Assembly: GCF_029931775.1 (NCBI RefSeq) | Contig: NC_079312.1 | Location: 12,717,821 to 12,781,820 of the forward strand | Length of the DNA: 64,000 bases | Source: Euleptes europaea | Taxonomy: Eukaryota > Chordata > Lepidosauria > Squamata > Sphaerodactylidae | Direction: 5' to 3' | Part shown: piece after piece, positions 1-13,500 of the stretch | Layout of the letters: each line of letters begins with the position of its first letter | Numbering within the stretch: the stretch's first letter is position 1 | The notes under the pieces: model-generated | Seen by the model: the letters and a program-made list of their open reading frames with translations, nothing else | Databases searched by the model: none | What the model was told of the DNA's origin: nothing | Translations under genes and position numbers: made by a program

Positions 1-484
1 GGCACATCGCTAATCACATCGATTAAGAAAAAGAAATCTAGTGACGAATCAGAAACCATTAACACACATTGGGACGTACATTTTCCCTTTGTGAAAATGG
101 ACCGGTGCCCGGAGAAGAGATAGCGGTACCCTGAGGCAAGGGGAAGCAATCGCCTCAAGCATTAAACGCTGGGTGCTTTTAGGCTGTGGCGGGAGGGGGA
201 ACAGAGTGAGGGACAAAAAGACCTAGCATGTGGGGCACAAACAGGAGGAGACACCTTCTGTACAAGCCTCGTACAAAAAGCACTGCACTCATTCATTTCG
301 GCGGGGCTAGCGCAAAGGGACGGCATCTCTTTGCGGATTGGCGTGAAGGAGGAGCGTCGTTTCGTTTCTCCACTTCGGGCAACAAATAGGTCCAGCCCTA
401 TTTATGATTTCTTGGCCTCCCCTCCCCACACCTCAAGATTTACCAAACTTGTACAGATTCCGCACCCACCTGCTGGTGGTCCAT
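1..484. other. no recognisable feature
   Basis: I see no gene, RNA or known repeat family here. The short open frames lack start context, domains or splice sites. Confidence 0.4.
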
Positions 485-990
485 AAGAACATAAGAAAGG
501 CCCTGCTGGATCAGACCAAGGCCCATCAAGTCCAGCAGTCTGTTCACACAGTGGCCAACCAGGTGCCTCTAGGAAGCCACAAACAAGACGACTGCAGCAG
601 CACCATCCTGCCTGCGTTCCACCGCACCCAACATAGTAGGCATGCTCCTCTGATCCTGGAGAGAATAGGTATGCATCATGACTAGTAGCCATTTTTACTA
701 GTAGGAGAGAACAGGTATGCAGCATGACCAGCATCCATTCCAACTAATAGCCATGAATACCCCTTTCCTCCATGAACATGTCCACTCCCCTCTTAAAGCC
801 CTCCAAGGTGGCAGCCATCACCACATCCTGGGGCAGGGAGTTCCACAATTTAACTATGCGTTGTGTGAAGAAATACTTCCTTTTATCTGTTTTGAATCTC
901 TCCCCCTCCAGCTTCAGCAGATGACCCAGCGTTCTGGTATTAGGAGAGACAGAGAAAAAAGGATATGAAACCTTAACATTTGTGGGCAAG
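485..990 (-). mobile_element. CR1-type LINE, 3' end fragment
   Basis: Read on the minus strand this encodes the C-terminal tail of a CR1/L3-type reverse transcriptase, including the stretch KLWNSLPQDVV and then a GFKRGVDMFMEE-like end (744-989). The untranslated 3' end finishes near 485 with the family's short TTCTTATGTT terminus. It is 5' truncated, as most CR1 copies are. The same 3' end recurs at 3.97, 20.4, 33.5, 39.6, 45.3 and 49.6 kb. Confidence 0.8.
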
Positions 991-1044
991 GATCAAAAAC
1001 TATTCAAGATGGTCAGTGACAGGCCCTGTTTTATCAAGGACCCA

Positions 1045-1265
1045 ATTCCAGTTTGGCGCAGTGGTTAAGAGCGTCAGGCACGGATCTGGGGCACCCGGGT
1101 TTGAATCCCCCACTCTGCCAGGGAAGCTCGCTGGGTGACCTTGGGCCAGCCAGCCACTGGCCTAATTTACCTCTCAGGTTGTGGGGAGTATAAAACGGAG
1201 GGCAGGAGGAATGATGTAACCTGTTGTGAGTCCCCATTGAGAAAAACGGCAGGTGTCAATGAATT
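1045..1265 (+). mobile_element. tRNA-derived Sauria-type SINE
   Basis: An A-box-like GGCGCAGTGGTTAAGAG and a B-box-like GGGTTTGAATCCC are followed by the family's CTGGGTGACCTTGGGCCAG body and a GTGAGTCCCCATTGAGAAAA tail. The internal promoter is tRNA-like, but no tRNA gene is present. Confidence 0.75.
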
Positions 1266-3224
1266 AAGCAACAAATTACAGGTCTTCTTTTGAGTATGAA
1301 CAAGTAATTATGCCTAGACTTTGACGCGGAAGGGAATGGTAATTACAGAGCCAAAACAACAGCAAGGAATCAGTAACAACGGGCCCAACTTGACAAGCAA
1401 GGAGGCGGCAACTTGGACAAGTTTTCTTGGCGCTGTGATCCAATCACAGTGAAAGGTTTAAACTTTTTTTTTTGCTTCAGTACAAGGGGGGGGGGGAATA
1501 CAACGGCCACCGTCCTTTCCCCCGGAAACACAGTTCCTCAGAGGCAGAAGGCCGTCCCCTCCATTGAGTTTCCCGATTCAATTCAGGGGCCGCTTTCCAC
1601 CGACCCGCTTTGGGTTGATTCACCGGACAGGGTCAGCGGGTTGTAGCAAATCCACGGCAGTTGTTCAGTCGCACAAAGATCAGCAGAAAGATATCACCAC
1701 TGGAACCGCTGAGAGCGTGAGGACAATCAGCGGTGGGTAGGGTAGAACGGGTTTCAGAGCTCATGATGGAAAGATGCAGGTCCTTATGTCATCTTGAGTA
1801 CAAGAATCCATATCCAGCCCCATGAACCCACACAAATTTATCTTGCTGGTGGATTGGCTTTTACTAATCAAAAGAAGCAAGCAGATTCAGACAACTGGCT
1901 TTTACTCAATGAGCAGTTGTCTCTTTATGCTTTACCCTGGAGGAACGTTGGTGGAGCTGTTATAGGCACTGACATATTACAGCTCATGAATTATGATATT
2001 GTGTTGTACATATGCAGAAATATTCACTGTAAAACCCAAACTATTTATATAAATTGCAAACTATATAGTAGGGGTTTTAATTATCTTTATAAAAGGAAAG
2101 AAAGCCTGGATATATTAAACCAGAGGCTTATGTTTCTGAATTATACTGGCAGATATTTCAGTGTCAGTGCTGGGATACAGTGCTGCACTTTTCCTATTTT
2201 TTCGTGACCTTCCCCAGCCATTTCAATGGAGAAGAGCAGAATCCCTGGTAGCCCTTTTCCTAATTTTTCAGCTACCGAACAGCATGTTCTGCCCTCCTGT
2301 CTTTTCAATGACTCCAAGAGCAGAAATATTTTTCCTCTGTACTTCAAGGATATTCAATGTTGACTCATGATGACATGATGTAATGAAAACAATATATTGT
2401 ATTTTATGATTTAAACATGAAAGCAGAATGCTAGAAGTTAATGAATAGATTTAATTCATCGTATGGTTATAGAGATGAGAATGATGATAAAATTGGTTAT
2501 ACAATGTATAAACAAAACTCAACACTGACTATTTGAGAAATAGTATGCTTAGCCTAGAGGAAGTGGATGTCCAAATATGGTCTTCTAAAGTAGAAGAGCA
2601 AACAAGTACAAAAGGGGATCAATTTGGCAATAAACAGTAGAGTTCATACTGCTAGGAAAGCATGAAATCATTCCCTGCTTAAGCGCTGATGCTGAACTTT
2701 TGATGGGGGAGAAGAAACAGGTTAAAGGACAGGGGTGTCTAAAAGGTGTTTTTGGTAGCTTGTCCACATTTTGACATGGGCCAGGATCCCATTCTTGAGC
2801 TGGTATTTCTTGACTAGCAGCCCTATATACCACACAGCAAAGTTATTTTTAAAACTTTCAGAAGTAGTAAATGGTGTGACATATGGAAGAGTCAGTCATC
2901 CATTGGGTGTGCCAGACCTCTTGGGAATGTCTGAAGGACATTCTGCTCTCAGGCACACCTTTTTATGATCTGTAGAATATATTTTTTTCTTCATCTGCAG
3001 CCTCAGCAGGTGTTGGCGGAGAGTTAGAAAATAGAAGATGAATATCTTTTAAGTATTCTTGCACACTGAGCTATGATTTTGGCAATCACCCAGCATCACG
3101 AGGCTAGCCAAAGGAAGAATTTTATGGCTTGTCTGAAGTACAGTGGGATCAGAGATTACTGCTTGTCATCTGGAACCTTTCTGCCAACCTGGTTCAATTA
3201 GGTTTGTAGTACAGGACAAAAGAG
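1266..3224. other. unassigned intergenic sequence
   Basis: A G-run lies near 1490. From about 1790 the sequence becomes AT-rich. The longest open frame (1794-2207, plus) has no recognisable domain. I assign no function. Confidence 0.4.
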
Positions 3225-3452
3225 AGCCGGCGTGGTGTGGTGCATTTAGTGGTGCACTAGGACCCTGGGCAACCCAGGTTCAAATCCCCACTTCTACCAT
3301 GGAATCTCACTTGGTGACCCTTGGCCCATCACAGTCAGCCAGGCCTACCTCACAGGGTTGTTCTTGTGAGAGAACAGAGGAGGGGAAAACAATGTTCTAA
3401 GCCGCTTTGTGTCCCAACTGGGGAGAAAAGCAGGATAGAAATAAATAAATGC
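3225..3452 (+). mobile_element. Sauria-type SINE
   Basis: It has the GAGCCGGCGTGGTG head, the B-box-like GGTTCAAATCCCC, the GGTGACCCTTGG body and an AAATAAATAAATGC tail. It lies just upstream of a second copy in the same orientation. Confidence 0.7.
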
Positions 3453-3470
3453 AAAAATAACATATTTACA

Positions 3471-3768
3471 GCGTGATGTAGTGGTTAAGAACGGTGGTTT
3501 GGAGAGCTGGAGTCTGATCTAGAGAACCGGGTTTGATTCCCCACTCCTCTACATGAGCGGCGGAGGCTAATCTGGTGAACTGGATTAGTTTCCCCACTCC
3601 TTCACACGAAGCCAGCTGGGTGACCTTGGGCAAGTTACAGCTATGTACAGCCTCACCTACCTCACAGAGTGTCTGTTGAGGGGAAGGGAAGGTGATTGTA
3701 AGCCGGTTTGAGTCTCCCTTAAGTGGTAGAGAAAGTCGACATTTAAAAACCAACTCTTCTTCTTCCTG
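3471..3768 (+). mobile_element. Sauria-type SINE, long subfamily
   Basis: This is the roughly 300-bp form: tRNA-like head, a doubled 'CCCCACTCCT...ACACGAAGCCAGCTGG' body and a 3' end AAAAACCAACTCTTCTTCTT. The same form recurs at 11.4, 12.9 (minus), 25.6, 50.7, 51.1 and 55.9 kb. Confidence 0.8.
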
Positions 3769-3965
3769 TCTTGGGAGACATTTTTTACTTGCTGTCTCTA
3801 GGTTGCTACAGTTCGCGGAATTGGCAGGATGCCCTCCAACAGAGCTACCTGCACTTCTGTGCATTCCATAACACAGGTAGTGTTTGCAAAGGGGTGTATG
3901 TATATGAGAGAGCGTTGTACCAGCTACTACAATTCCTCCCACTTGTATCAGAAACGCTAGTCATT

Positions 3966-4172
3966 GGACACTAGTCATGATGCATACCTATTCTCTCCAG
4001 GATCAGAGGAGCATGCCTATTATATTAGGTGCTGTGGAACACAAGCAGGATGCTGCTGCAGTCGTCTTGTTTGTGGGCTTCCTAGAGGCACCTGGTTGGC
4101 CACTGTGTGAACAGACTGCTGGACTTGATGGGCCTTGGTCTGATCCAGCAGGGACTTTCTTATGTTCTGCCC
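3966..4172 (+). mobile_element. CR1-type LINE 3' end
   Basis: Sense copy of the family seen antisense at 485-990. It runs from the CTAGTCATGATGCATACCTA region to the terminal GGGACTTTCTTATGTTC. Confidence 0.75.
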
Positions 4173-4280
4173 AAGTCACACACCATGAACACTGTCCTGT
4201 GCAGAATTAGAATCGGGCAGGAGTTAAGGAAGGAAGCCCAAAATGGTCTTCTGAAAACACTGATTTTTCTCCACTTGGTG

Positions 4281-4434
4281 GTTGGACGAAGAAAAGTTAT
4301 CCATGACTGGGAGCATCCCAGCACTTCCAAAAAAGACAGCGAACACGTACACAGGCAGTTGGACGAAGCAAAGCTATTAATGACAGGGAGCATCCCCACA
4401 CTTCTGAAGAAGACAGCTAGCATGTACACAGGTG
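4281..4434 (+). repeat. two-copy tandem repeat, 77-bp unit
   Basis: The block starting GTTGGACGAAG at 4281 recurs from 4358. The two units share GGAGCATCCC, AAGACAGC and GTACACAGG but differ at many positions, so the duplication is old. No family assigned. Confidence 0.7.
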
Positions 4435-4835
4435 CATAAACACAGGAGGCTCATTGTGTAGGATGGATCCAATTTCCTCCCTAAATCTATACAGCAACAA
4501 ATAACGGGCATGCGTGGATGACGTGCCCCCTCTGGCAAATGTACTAGCCAATGTGCTTCAGAATACACCCTCATTGTTCATTTGGTTCATTCCTAGGTCG
4601 CGACCCACTCCTTCGGTGTGTATATCACCTTACAAACCATGTAGCATCCTCATATAGCTCCCTCGCAGCCTGCAAAAAAAACCCTGAGCCGTGATACCAT
4701 TCAGAAATATGTTGAATCTTCGATTCTGGAGCTGCCTTCTAGTTTTGCAGCAAAGTCTGGCAAGGTCAGCCACATGCTCTCCGCTGCCTTAATTAAAAAG
4801 GGTCTTTACAACCAGATACCTGGAGGAGCTTATGG

Positions 4836-5036
4836 AAGGGGCCATAGCTCAGTGGTAGAGCATCTCCTTGGCACACAGAAGGTCGCAGGGTCAATCATTT
4901 CCAGTAGAAAGGACCAGGCAGTAGATGATGGGACAGAACTTAACCTGAGACCCTGAAGAGCTGCTGCCAGTCTGAGAGGACAATACTGACCTTAATGGAC
5001 CAAAGGTCTGATTCTGTATAAGGCAGCTTTATGTGT
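4836..5036 (+). mobile_element. tRNA-derived SINE (second family)
   Basis: The head GCCATAGCTCAGTGGTAGAG resembles a tRNA 5' half. The tail, CAATACTGACCTTAATGGAC then AAGGCAGCTT, marks the family. Further copies lie at 8.1, 9.7, 30.7, 31.7 (minus), 37.9, 54.7, 57.3 (minus) and 60.0 kb (minus). Confidence 0.8.
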
Positions 5037-6464
5037 GATACTAGCTGTGTGTGGCCAGGGTTCCAGTTGCTGTACTGAGGAAGTTCAAGGTCGGAGGAGG
5101 AAATCTTACAATGTCCTGCTATTCCCAGTGTTCAGAAATTATGTCATATGCTACAGAAAAACATGTAGGTAAGGATCTTGAGCTGTGTTTTCTGAAAATC
5201 CTCATGGCAGGCTGCCATTATAACTGGTTGGTTTTCTCACTTCCAGTGCAATATACTTGGGCTACACAGACAACAGCCACCCAGTCCCTTCTCTCGACTT
5301 TTGACTTTAGGCCTAAGAGCACAGTTGTGGGGACACAGAAAACTGAAGCGAGCAATCGTTCCGGACAGACCTTTCTTCTGCACCAACGGAGTTTGAGTCA
5401 AAAGCTACAGCTTCAAACTGATTTTAATTCTTCACCAAAACGAGCCTCCTGATCAGATCCTGAGTTTGTTCTCCAAACTGCCAGTCAGTTCTGAAAGTGC
5501 TGGGGCTGCTGCTGCTTTGAAAGCACAGCCACAGATGCATGGGGTGTGATGATGTCAGCAGAAGAGGAGATGGTGGCAGCGGTGGGATCGGCACTAGGAG
5601 TGGAAGTGGGGCTAGCGACTTTGAGACTAACAAATGGCATTAAATGGAACATCCAAAATTCCATTTAACATATCTTTTCCTTGTAAACGGCTTTTCCATT
5701 CACAACTTCCTGATACCAAACGAAGTTACATTTCAGCACTGGTTACTGCTTATAGACACAGAAGTTATTCCCGTGTTTGAAAGTTGGCACAAATATTGCA
5801 CTGCAATGGATTAATGTATATAGGAGTGGTGCTGAGAAAGAACCGCAAATTCAAAGGCTGAAAAGAGATCTCTAGTTTATATCCAACCCAGAATGGGTTC
5901 CCTGCATTAAAAATCACTGAAGGTCATATTCACAACTATTTGAATGGTCTCATGAATGATTTGTCAGATGCTTCTGTATCTTTTCATTCAAGCTGGAAAG
6001 ACCGCCCTAATCCCACATTGACTAAGACAGTAACAGTGACAAGATTTCTGCATCCATGTGGATTATTGAACAGGTGAAATCTGAGATGTAGCAGGATATT
6101 CTCCAACCAAGTAACAGTGATAGCCGTTGTCTTTCTGCTCTGTTTGTGAATGTCTGGAGGCACCAATCCATAATAATATCACAGCAGGAACACACAGAGA
6201 GACAGCTACTTTACAGATTCCCCTGACAAAGTAGTGTGAGAAACACATAGGGATCAATAACTGTAATTAAAACATATTTTCCCACAGTACTTTTTTCCTT
6301 CCCCTCCTGGACTCTGTAATCCAATTCTTAAACTGCATTCTTGTATCATTTTTCTTATATTTGGAAAGGGCCCAAGCTACAGCAAGGATTTTCTAACATG
6401 TCTCAAATGAGGAACAAGATGCATTTCACCAGACCTGCAAGATTTTTTTAAAAAAATGAATAAC
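5037..6464 (-). other. probable 3' UTR and flank of zinc-finger gene 1
   Basis: This sequence follows the gene 1 stop codon on the minus strand and holds no repeat I recognise. A minus-strand ATTAAA at 5425-5430 is a possible polyadenylation signal. The end of the transcript is not certain. Confidence 0.45.
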
Positions 6465-7561
6465 TCATAACATTTCGAGCCCTGTATGAGTTTTCTGGTG
6501 ATTAAAGAGTTTATCTTGCCGCACAAAGGTTTTCTGACACACAGAGCACTCATATGGTTTAGCTTCCACATGGGTCCTCTGATGTCTTACCAACTTTTCC
6601 TTCTGGAAGAAGCTTTTCCCGCACTCAGAGCACTGAAAAGGCTTTTCCCCTGTGTGGATTCTTTGATGCCGGATCAACTGGGCACTCTGGCAGAAATTCT
6701 TCCCACACTCCAGGCACCCGTATGGCTTCTCCCCGGTGTGCATGCGGAGATGGATGTCAAGGTATGATTTCCGGCTGAAGTTCTTCCCGCACTGGAGGCA
6801 TTCGTAAGGTTTCTCCCCTGTGTGCATCCTCTGGTGCCTGATCAGCTGTCCCCTCTGGCAGAAACTTTTCCCGCACTGTGGGCAGGCATAGGGCTTCTCC
6901 CCCGTGTGGATTCTTTGGTGCCTGATCAGTTGGCCACTCTGGCAAAAGCTTTTCCCACATTCAGGGCATTCGTAGGGCTTCTCTCCCGTATGGATCCTCT
7001 GGTGGGTGACGAGAGATGACTTGTTGCTGAAGCTTTTCGCACAGTGGAGGCAGCCGTAGGGCTTTTCACCTGTGTGGATTCTCTGGTGGGTAATGAGGTG
7101 GGACCTAGTGCTGAAGTGTTTCCCGCACTGGAGGCATTCGTAAGGCCTCACTCCCAAGTGGATTCTCTGGTGTGCAAGCAGGTTCTCCCTCTGGCAGAAG
7201 CTCTTCCCGCACTCGAGACACTCGTAGGGCCTCTCTGCCGTATGTATCATTTGGTGTACGATAAGTCCCGACTGGTGTTCAAATGTCTGCCCACATTTGC
7301 GGCACATGTGGCTCTCCTCCCCCATTGGAATGACGGTCGGGTGATCTGCTGTGACGTTCTCCACTTTCTGGATGGATATGCCCCACATCTTTACGGCCTG
7401 CTGCCACTGCTGCCTGTCAGACTCGTAGCCCTGATCGCAAGGCTCTGACTTCACAGAAACGTCCCCTCGGGATCCTCCTGAGAACATCTCCGGTGATCCT
7501 GCTGACTTAGAGACATCCTGGCAAGTCGTCCCCTCCTCGTTCTCACTGGTTGTCCCGTCAC
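6465..7561 (-). CDS. gene 1 exon 6: C2H2 finger array
   Basis: The terminal exon is entered by acceptor AATAAG before 7561 in phase 1. After an acidic, Ser-rich leader it encodes ten consecutive C2H2 fingers with TGEKP-type linkers. The first finger is CRKCGQTF, and the last, [21 protein letters not shown], is followed by only a few residues. Fingers 5, 6 and 8 have nearly the same recognition helix (CQS/R-G/A-QLIRH), so they probably arose by recent finger duplication. Linkers 1-2 (TAERP), 2-3 (LGVRP) and 9-10 (VEAKP) depart from consensus. All zinc ligands appear intact. Confidence 0.93.
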
Positions 7562-10500
7562 CTTATTGGGATGAGAGGGGGGAAATGGACAGGGGTCATG
7601 TCATGTGACTGAGAGAAAGAAGATAAATTGTTAGCAGAAATAATTGCTGAGATCGTCGAAGGCTTTCACGGTCAGAGTTCATTGGTTCTTGTTGGTTATC
7701 CGGGCTGTCTTACCAAGACCACAGTTACACAGCCCGAACAACCTACAAGAACCAATTGCTGAGATGTTGGAAGGCCTTCTCCTTTCATCTGGATGTTTTC
7801 TGCAGCCCAATTTGGATGTTTTTGTGCAGCCCAGGGGGGGGGGGAACGGGCCCTGGGAAAGGGTCCTGCCCCCTGGCCAGCCCCAGTCCCACCCTCCCAG
7901 AGGAGAAAGGGGGGGAAAGCCAGCTCCTTGTCTACCCAGCCATCCATGCACAGCTCCCCTGTGCTAACCCACCTCGGGAGGGGGCAGGCCCCCAGCCCAC
8001 TGGGGAAAGTCCCAGTGACTATATTGGCCAATACACCCATTTTCTATGCTGTAATACTCAGGTATTTTGCTTTTGAACCTCCATTTAGCTCTCATATGTC
8101 ATAGCTCAGTGGTAGAGAATCTCCTTGGCATACGGAAGGTCCCTGAAAGAACCTTGGAGCAGCTGCCAGTCTCAGTAGACAATACTGATTTTGATGGACC
8201 AAGGTCTGATTCAGTATAAGGCAGCTGCTTGTGTGTTCAGCATGCCTCACCCTTTATTTTAAAAGCTTTCTAAAGCCAGGTACCAGTGTCGGATTTGTGG
8301 CGGACAAGTCTATCAGTGGCCTTGGTGTCTAAAAGGAACCTCCATATACACAGACAGCCAGTCTCTGAATCCCAGCACCAAGAGACAACATCCGGGGAAG
8401 GCATTGGCCTCTGTGGCCCGTTGCTGGCCCTCCAGAATAACTGGCTGGCTCCTGTGTTGAGACAGGATGCTGGCGTAGATGGACCACCGGTTTGATTCAA
8501 CAGGGCTCTTATTAAAGCAGGGACTTTACCACTGTGGCCCCGCTCCAGAATGGGCCACTCACTCTCACAGTGCTGCAGAGCTGGCAAGGGAACACCCTCT
8601 TGAAATCCTCCTGGGAAAATCTCCGATGATTCTTCTGGCCTAAAGATTTCTAGTTTCAGATCCTCCTCTTTGATCTCACTCACAATTGCATCGTCTGTCA
8701 AGAGATAGAGGGAAAAACTAGGAAAATGAAAGGCCTCTCCTCTCCCTCGAGTAGGCAGTCCATGACTGTTATTAAATTGTACCATCGGAGAACCATGCGA
8801 TACCAGGTCCTGAATGTCACAAAACCAAAACTCTGAATGTTCTTTCTTTAAAAAGGGGTAGAGACATTTCTAGTCCTCATGGCCACAGAAGCAAGACTGA
8901 GAAAACTGCTGGGACAAATGGCTGGAAGAGAAGTGGGTATACAAAGAGCCTTCTAGCAGTAGTAAGGCCATGTTGCACTGACTGCTGGGACATTTCAGGA
9001 GCCGGCAGGGGAGAGGAGCTCCTGGCCTTCCCCATGAAGGGTGAAGAAACACTTGGTAGATTTTCCTAGCCAATCAGATATAATCTAGTAGCTGTGATGT
9101 CATTCATAATGCCACATAAGCAAATTAAGCCATTTGAGAGGGAGGACAGAGTTTCCTGGGTCAGTCACATGGCTGATCCTGACCAATCAGAGATCACGGA
9201 ATGACATTGGATGATGTCGCAATACTGCACAGGCAATCGGATTTGACTTTGTGCTGATGTCTCTGGGAATAAATGACATTGCTCAGAAAGGGCAATATTC
9301 ATGAACAGACAAACCCTTTTGAAAACATCTGAAATAGATCACTGAAAAATTGGCGAAATGGTGTGCATACACGTGGGCATTTTGACAGATAAAACAACTG
9401 TAGAAATGCTTTCCTCAAAAATGATTAAGTCAATTTATCAAGGGCATGAAACAAAAAATCCACTAGTCCCCAGAGAAGATTCCATATTTCTCAAACATGA
9501 ATTAACCCACCTGCAAAATTTTCTATTTCCTTGGAATCATGGATGAACGCATCTTCTCCTCCTTCCAGCCAAGAGATGAGATCTGGTTTGGGAATCCAAA
9601 ATCCTTTTTGGAGGAAATGGAAACACAAAGAGATAATCCTGGTACTTTCAAACAAATTTAAAAAAATGGATAAAAACGAGCTCCAACCTCACGGGCCCAC
9701 CTCAAATCCTGTCATCCAGACATACACTGGGAGTTCAGTGGCCGTGGCTCAGTGGTAAAGCACCTGCTTGGCATGCAGAAGGTCCCAGGCTCAATCCCCG
9801 GCATCTCCAGTTCAAAGGACCAGGCAAGTAGGTGATGAGAAAGACCTCTGCCTGAGACACTGGAGAGACGCTGCCAGTCTGAGTAGGCAATACTGACTTT
9901 AATGGACCAAGGGGTCTGATTCAGTATAAGGCAGCTTCATGTGCTTATGTGTTCACTGTTCAAAACTTGATTCCCGGGCACACCGGGGCCAAATTCAGGC
10001 CTGGAAAACAGTGAGGGAGCCTTAAACCCCCCTATCCCTGTGCGATGCGGCACAGATCCAAATCAGGCCCACACATACCTAAGAATCAAGTTTCAAGCAC
10101 AGAATTTTAAAAACATGTCTGATCAGCAGGATTCTTGGCAGACAGGGAAATAGGGTTGCCAGCCTCCAGGCGGCGGTGGCGGGAGACGGCCTGCTATTAC
10201 AACTGAACTGTAGGTGACAGAGATCAGTTCCCTTGGAGAAAATGGCCACTTTGGAAAGGTGGACTCTATGGCATTATACCCGTTGAAGTCCCTCCCCAAA
10301 CCCCGCCCTCTTTAAGCTCCACACCCATATTATCCCAGGTATTTCCCAACCTGGAGCTGGCAACCCTACTGGGGAACAACATTTGGTTAGGCCCTGTACA
10401 GAGGTAGTAAGCCTGTGTCTTTGCCATACTGCTTAAGACGGCACACACAATGGAATATTCTTCCATATCGGTGGTGGGAAGTGCCGTCAAGTCACAGCTG

Positions 10501-13500
10501 ACGTACAGCGACCCTGTAGGGTTTTCAAGACAAGAGCCCTGGGAGGTGGTATGCTGTTGCCTTCCTCCACATGGGATTCCCCCCGCAATATATTCCTTGC
10601 ATATAGAAAATTAGGATATGAGGGAGAAGGCTAGGCTCAACTGCTTCATCTAGTTTTCTACGCAGAGGAAACTGTTTTTGTACAAAAGAGTACTCAGACA
10701 CATGCCAACCCCAAATTGAAGCGATGCAGCCAGATGTAGATCAATCTCTTCAACTTTATCCCCCCTTTTTCTGTTTTGTTCTGAAACAGAAGGGCCCCAT
10801 CATTGGTCAGGAGCCTCTGTCAGTCAGGTTCCCCCTGGGATTTCCAGGGTGATGTGGCAGTTATTGTGTCACACTGAAAGTGAGAAGATCTGGGTTCAAA
10901 TCCCCACTCTGCCATGAACCTCAGTGGATGACCTTGGGCCAGTCACACACACTCTCTCAGCCAAAAACACATCCTGGTTAAAATGGAGAGGGGAGAACGG
11001 CACACTCATCTCTGAATTATTTGGAGGAAGGGCCAGAAAAACGTTAAGAGATTTCCTGACCACCGTAATCAAGACCGGGAGAAGAACTATTCCCTTACGT
11101 AGATGATCACGTTTACGATTCACATTTCATGATATATAAACTGCGGAGAAAGTCACAGAGAATTTCAGGCCGCCCCCTTTGCTCCAACCCCCATGTCTGT
11201 TCTAGCACTTGAAAAGGTGCGAGGTGGGTGGAGACAAGCGCTCCTGGGACTGACACGCACTCGATCTGGATTGGGGCCTCTTGGCAAAATTTTTTTTTTA
11301 AACTACAACTGTTTCAAAAATGGCGTCTGTGGCCACCAGATGAACCCGCGGCCACCATCACATATAAAGCCAGTGTGGTGTAGTGGTTACGAGCGGCGGT
11401 TTGAAGCGGTGGACTCGGATCTGGAGAACAGGATTTGATTCCCCACTCCTCCACATGAGCGGCGGAGGCTAATCTGGTGAACTGGATTTGTTTCCCCACT
11501 CCTACACACGAAGCCAGCTGGGGGACCTTGGGCTAGTCACGGTCTCTCAGCCCCACCCACCTCGCAGAGTGTCTGTTGTGGGGAGGGGAAGGGAAGGTGA
11601 TTGTAATCTGGTTTGATTCTTCCTTAAGCGGTAGAGAAAGTCAGCATATAAAAACAAACTCTTCTTCTTTACTATTCAGGCTTCATGATATGTAAAATGT
11701 GGAGAAAGTCATGGAGAATTTCAAGCCTCGTCCTTCAGCATCTACAAAGCAAGGGCAGAGGGATTCTTACCCAGAGCGGCCACGTTTTCGTAGTTCTCCA
11801 TCATGACTTCTCTGTACAGAGCTCGCTGGCCTTGATCCAGCAGCGCCCATTCCTCCTCCAAGAAACAAATGGCCACCTCCTCGAAACTCACCCGGCCCTG
11901 AAAACAGAGAAACCATTACCTTCTCCTGGCTTGCCCAGGAATGATGGGAGAGCCCACCTCCTTCCCAAGTAATGCGCTATTACTTAGGGTGTGATCGTGA
12001 CACAGCCGTGTCATGAAGAATATGAGCAAGGAGGATCCCCCTCCCTTTACCCACTGATCCCCCTCCCTTTACACTGACTGAGAGGCCCTCAGGCAAAGCT
12101 GCTAGAGCAGGCCAACAGCACCAACGTAAGCCGCTTTAGGTCCCCGTGGGGGAGAAAGGCAGAGTATAAGGAAAGAAATAAAAAATAAATGTGATTTATC
12201 TTTTCAAGCAGAATCATTTCATCTCCCTGGGCAATGGTCTTCAAACCCTTCCACGCCCAGGATTCCACCTTTCATCCCTGGCAGATGCATAACACCTACT
12301 GAGCGGCAAGCATGGGCCAGGAAGTCAGGTGACATCATCGTCACATGGCAGGAAGTCAGGGGAGACCGAACAGGAACTCACTGGTGTCAAGGCCAGAACT
12401 GGGGGCAGCAGACCCAGAGAGTTGGGGGTCAGGCCAACACAAGGAACGAGCCAAAGGGGGAAATGCTCTCTACCCCCGAGTGACCTCAACCCTCTGTCCG
12501 GCCACTCCTTTAAGCAGGCATGTCAGAAGGAGCAGGGGGCACGGGGTGACAAAAGCCGCAAAATCAAAATGGCAGCTGTACAGCCACTTATAAGCCAACA
12601 GGTGGGGGCACCATGGGCACACAGGATGGAGACCCCTGTCCTAGGACACTGAGGGAGCAGCATCCCCCCCAAAAAAATCATCCGGTGACTTCCAAGCTTA
12701 TCACAAGCCATCCTCTGTCTCCTCGGCAACCTCCTCTCTCTGCCTTGGCCCCATCCTTACCTGAGCTGGATCCAGAGCGGTGCAGAGAAGAGATGAATCA
12801 GAATCTAGCCTCAAGGGTGTTGTTCCATTGACTACCCGGGAGAGAAAGATGACAGAAAGAGTTATTATGAAGTTAGCCCTTCCCTGAAGAAGAAGAAGAG
12901 TTTTTATATGCCGACTTTTCTCTACCACTGAAGGGAAACTCAAACGGGCTTACAGTCACATTCCCTCCCCCTCCCCACAACAGACACCCTGTGAGGTGGG
13001 TGAGGCTGAGAGAGAATGACTCACCCAAGGTCACCCAGCTGGCTTCGTGTGTAGGAGTGGGGAAACCAATCCAGTTCACCAGATTAGCCTCCGCCACTCA
13101 TGTGGAGGAGTGGGGAATCAAACCCGGTTCTCCAGATCAGAGTCCACCCCTCCAAGCCACCACTCTTAACCACTACACCACACGAGCCCCCTCCCCAAAA
13201 GTATTTCACTAAGTCGATATAGGGGACACGCTTACTCCAATGCAAGACACGAGTCTTTTATGCATGGCTGTTTCACTCGCTACCACTCCACTGACGGCAT
13301 TGGGTCTTTGTGTTGACTGTGCATGCCATTTCCAACCATCAGAGGTCGCCTTCGCTCTCCCCCTGCGTTTCCCCGCGTTTTGCCCACATTTTCAGAGACC
13401 TGTTTTACCTCTAATTTGAAAACACAGGGAAACGCAGGGCGAGGTGACCTCTAACGGTCAGAAACAGCATGAATAATCAACACAAAGACCTGAAGTCGTT

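Noticed and set aside
4836-4960. tRNA gene suggested by the GCTCAGTGGTAGAG box and others like it
   Set aside because: The sequence continues into the SINE body and no cloverleaf 3' half is complete; many copies share the same tail.
6757-7448. Plus-strand and shifted open frames over the gene 1 finger exon
   Set aside because: Shadows of the 84-nt finger repeat; composition repeats with the finger period and no splice sites fit.
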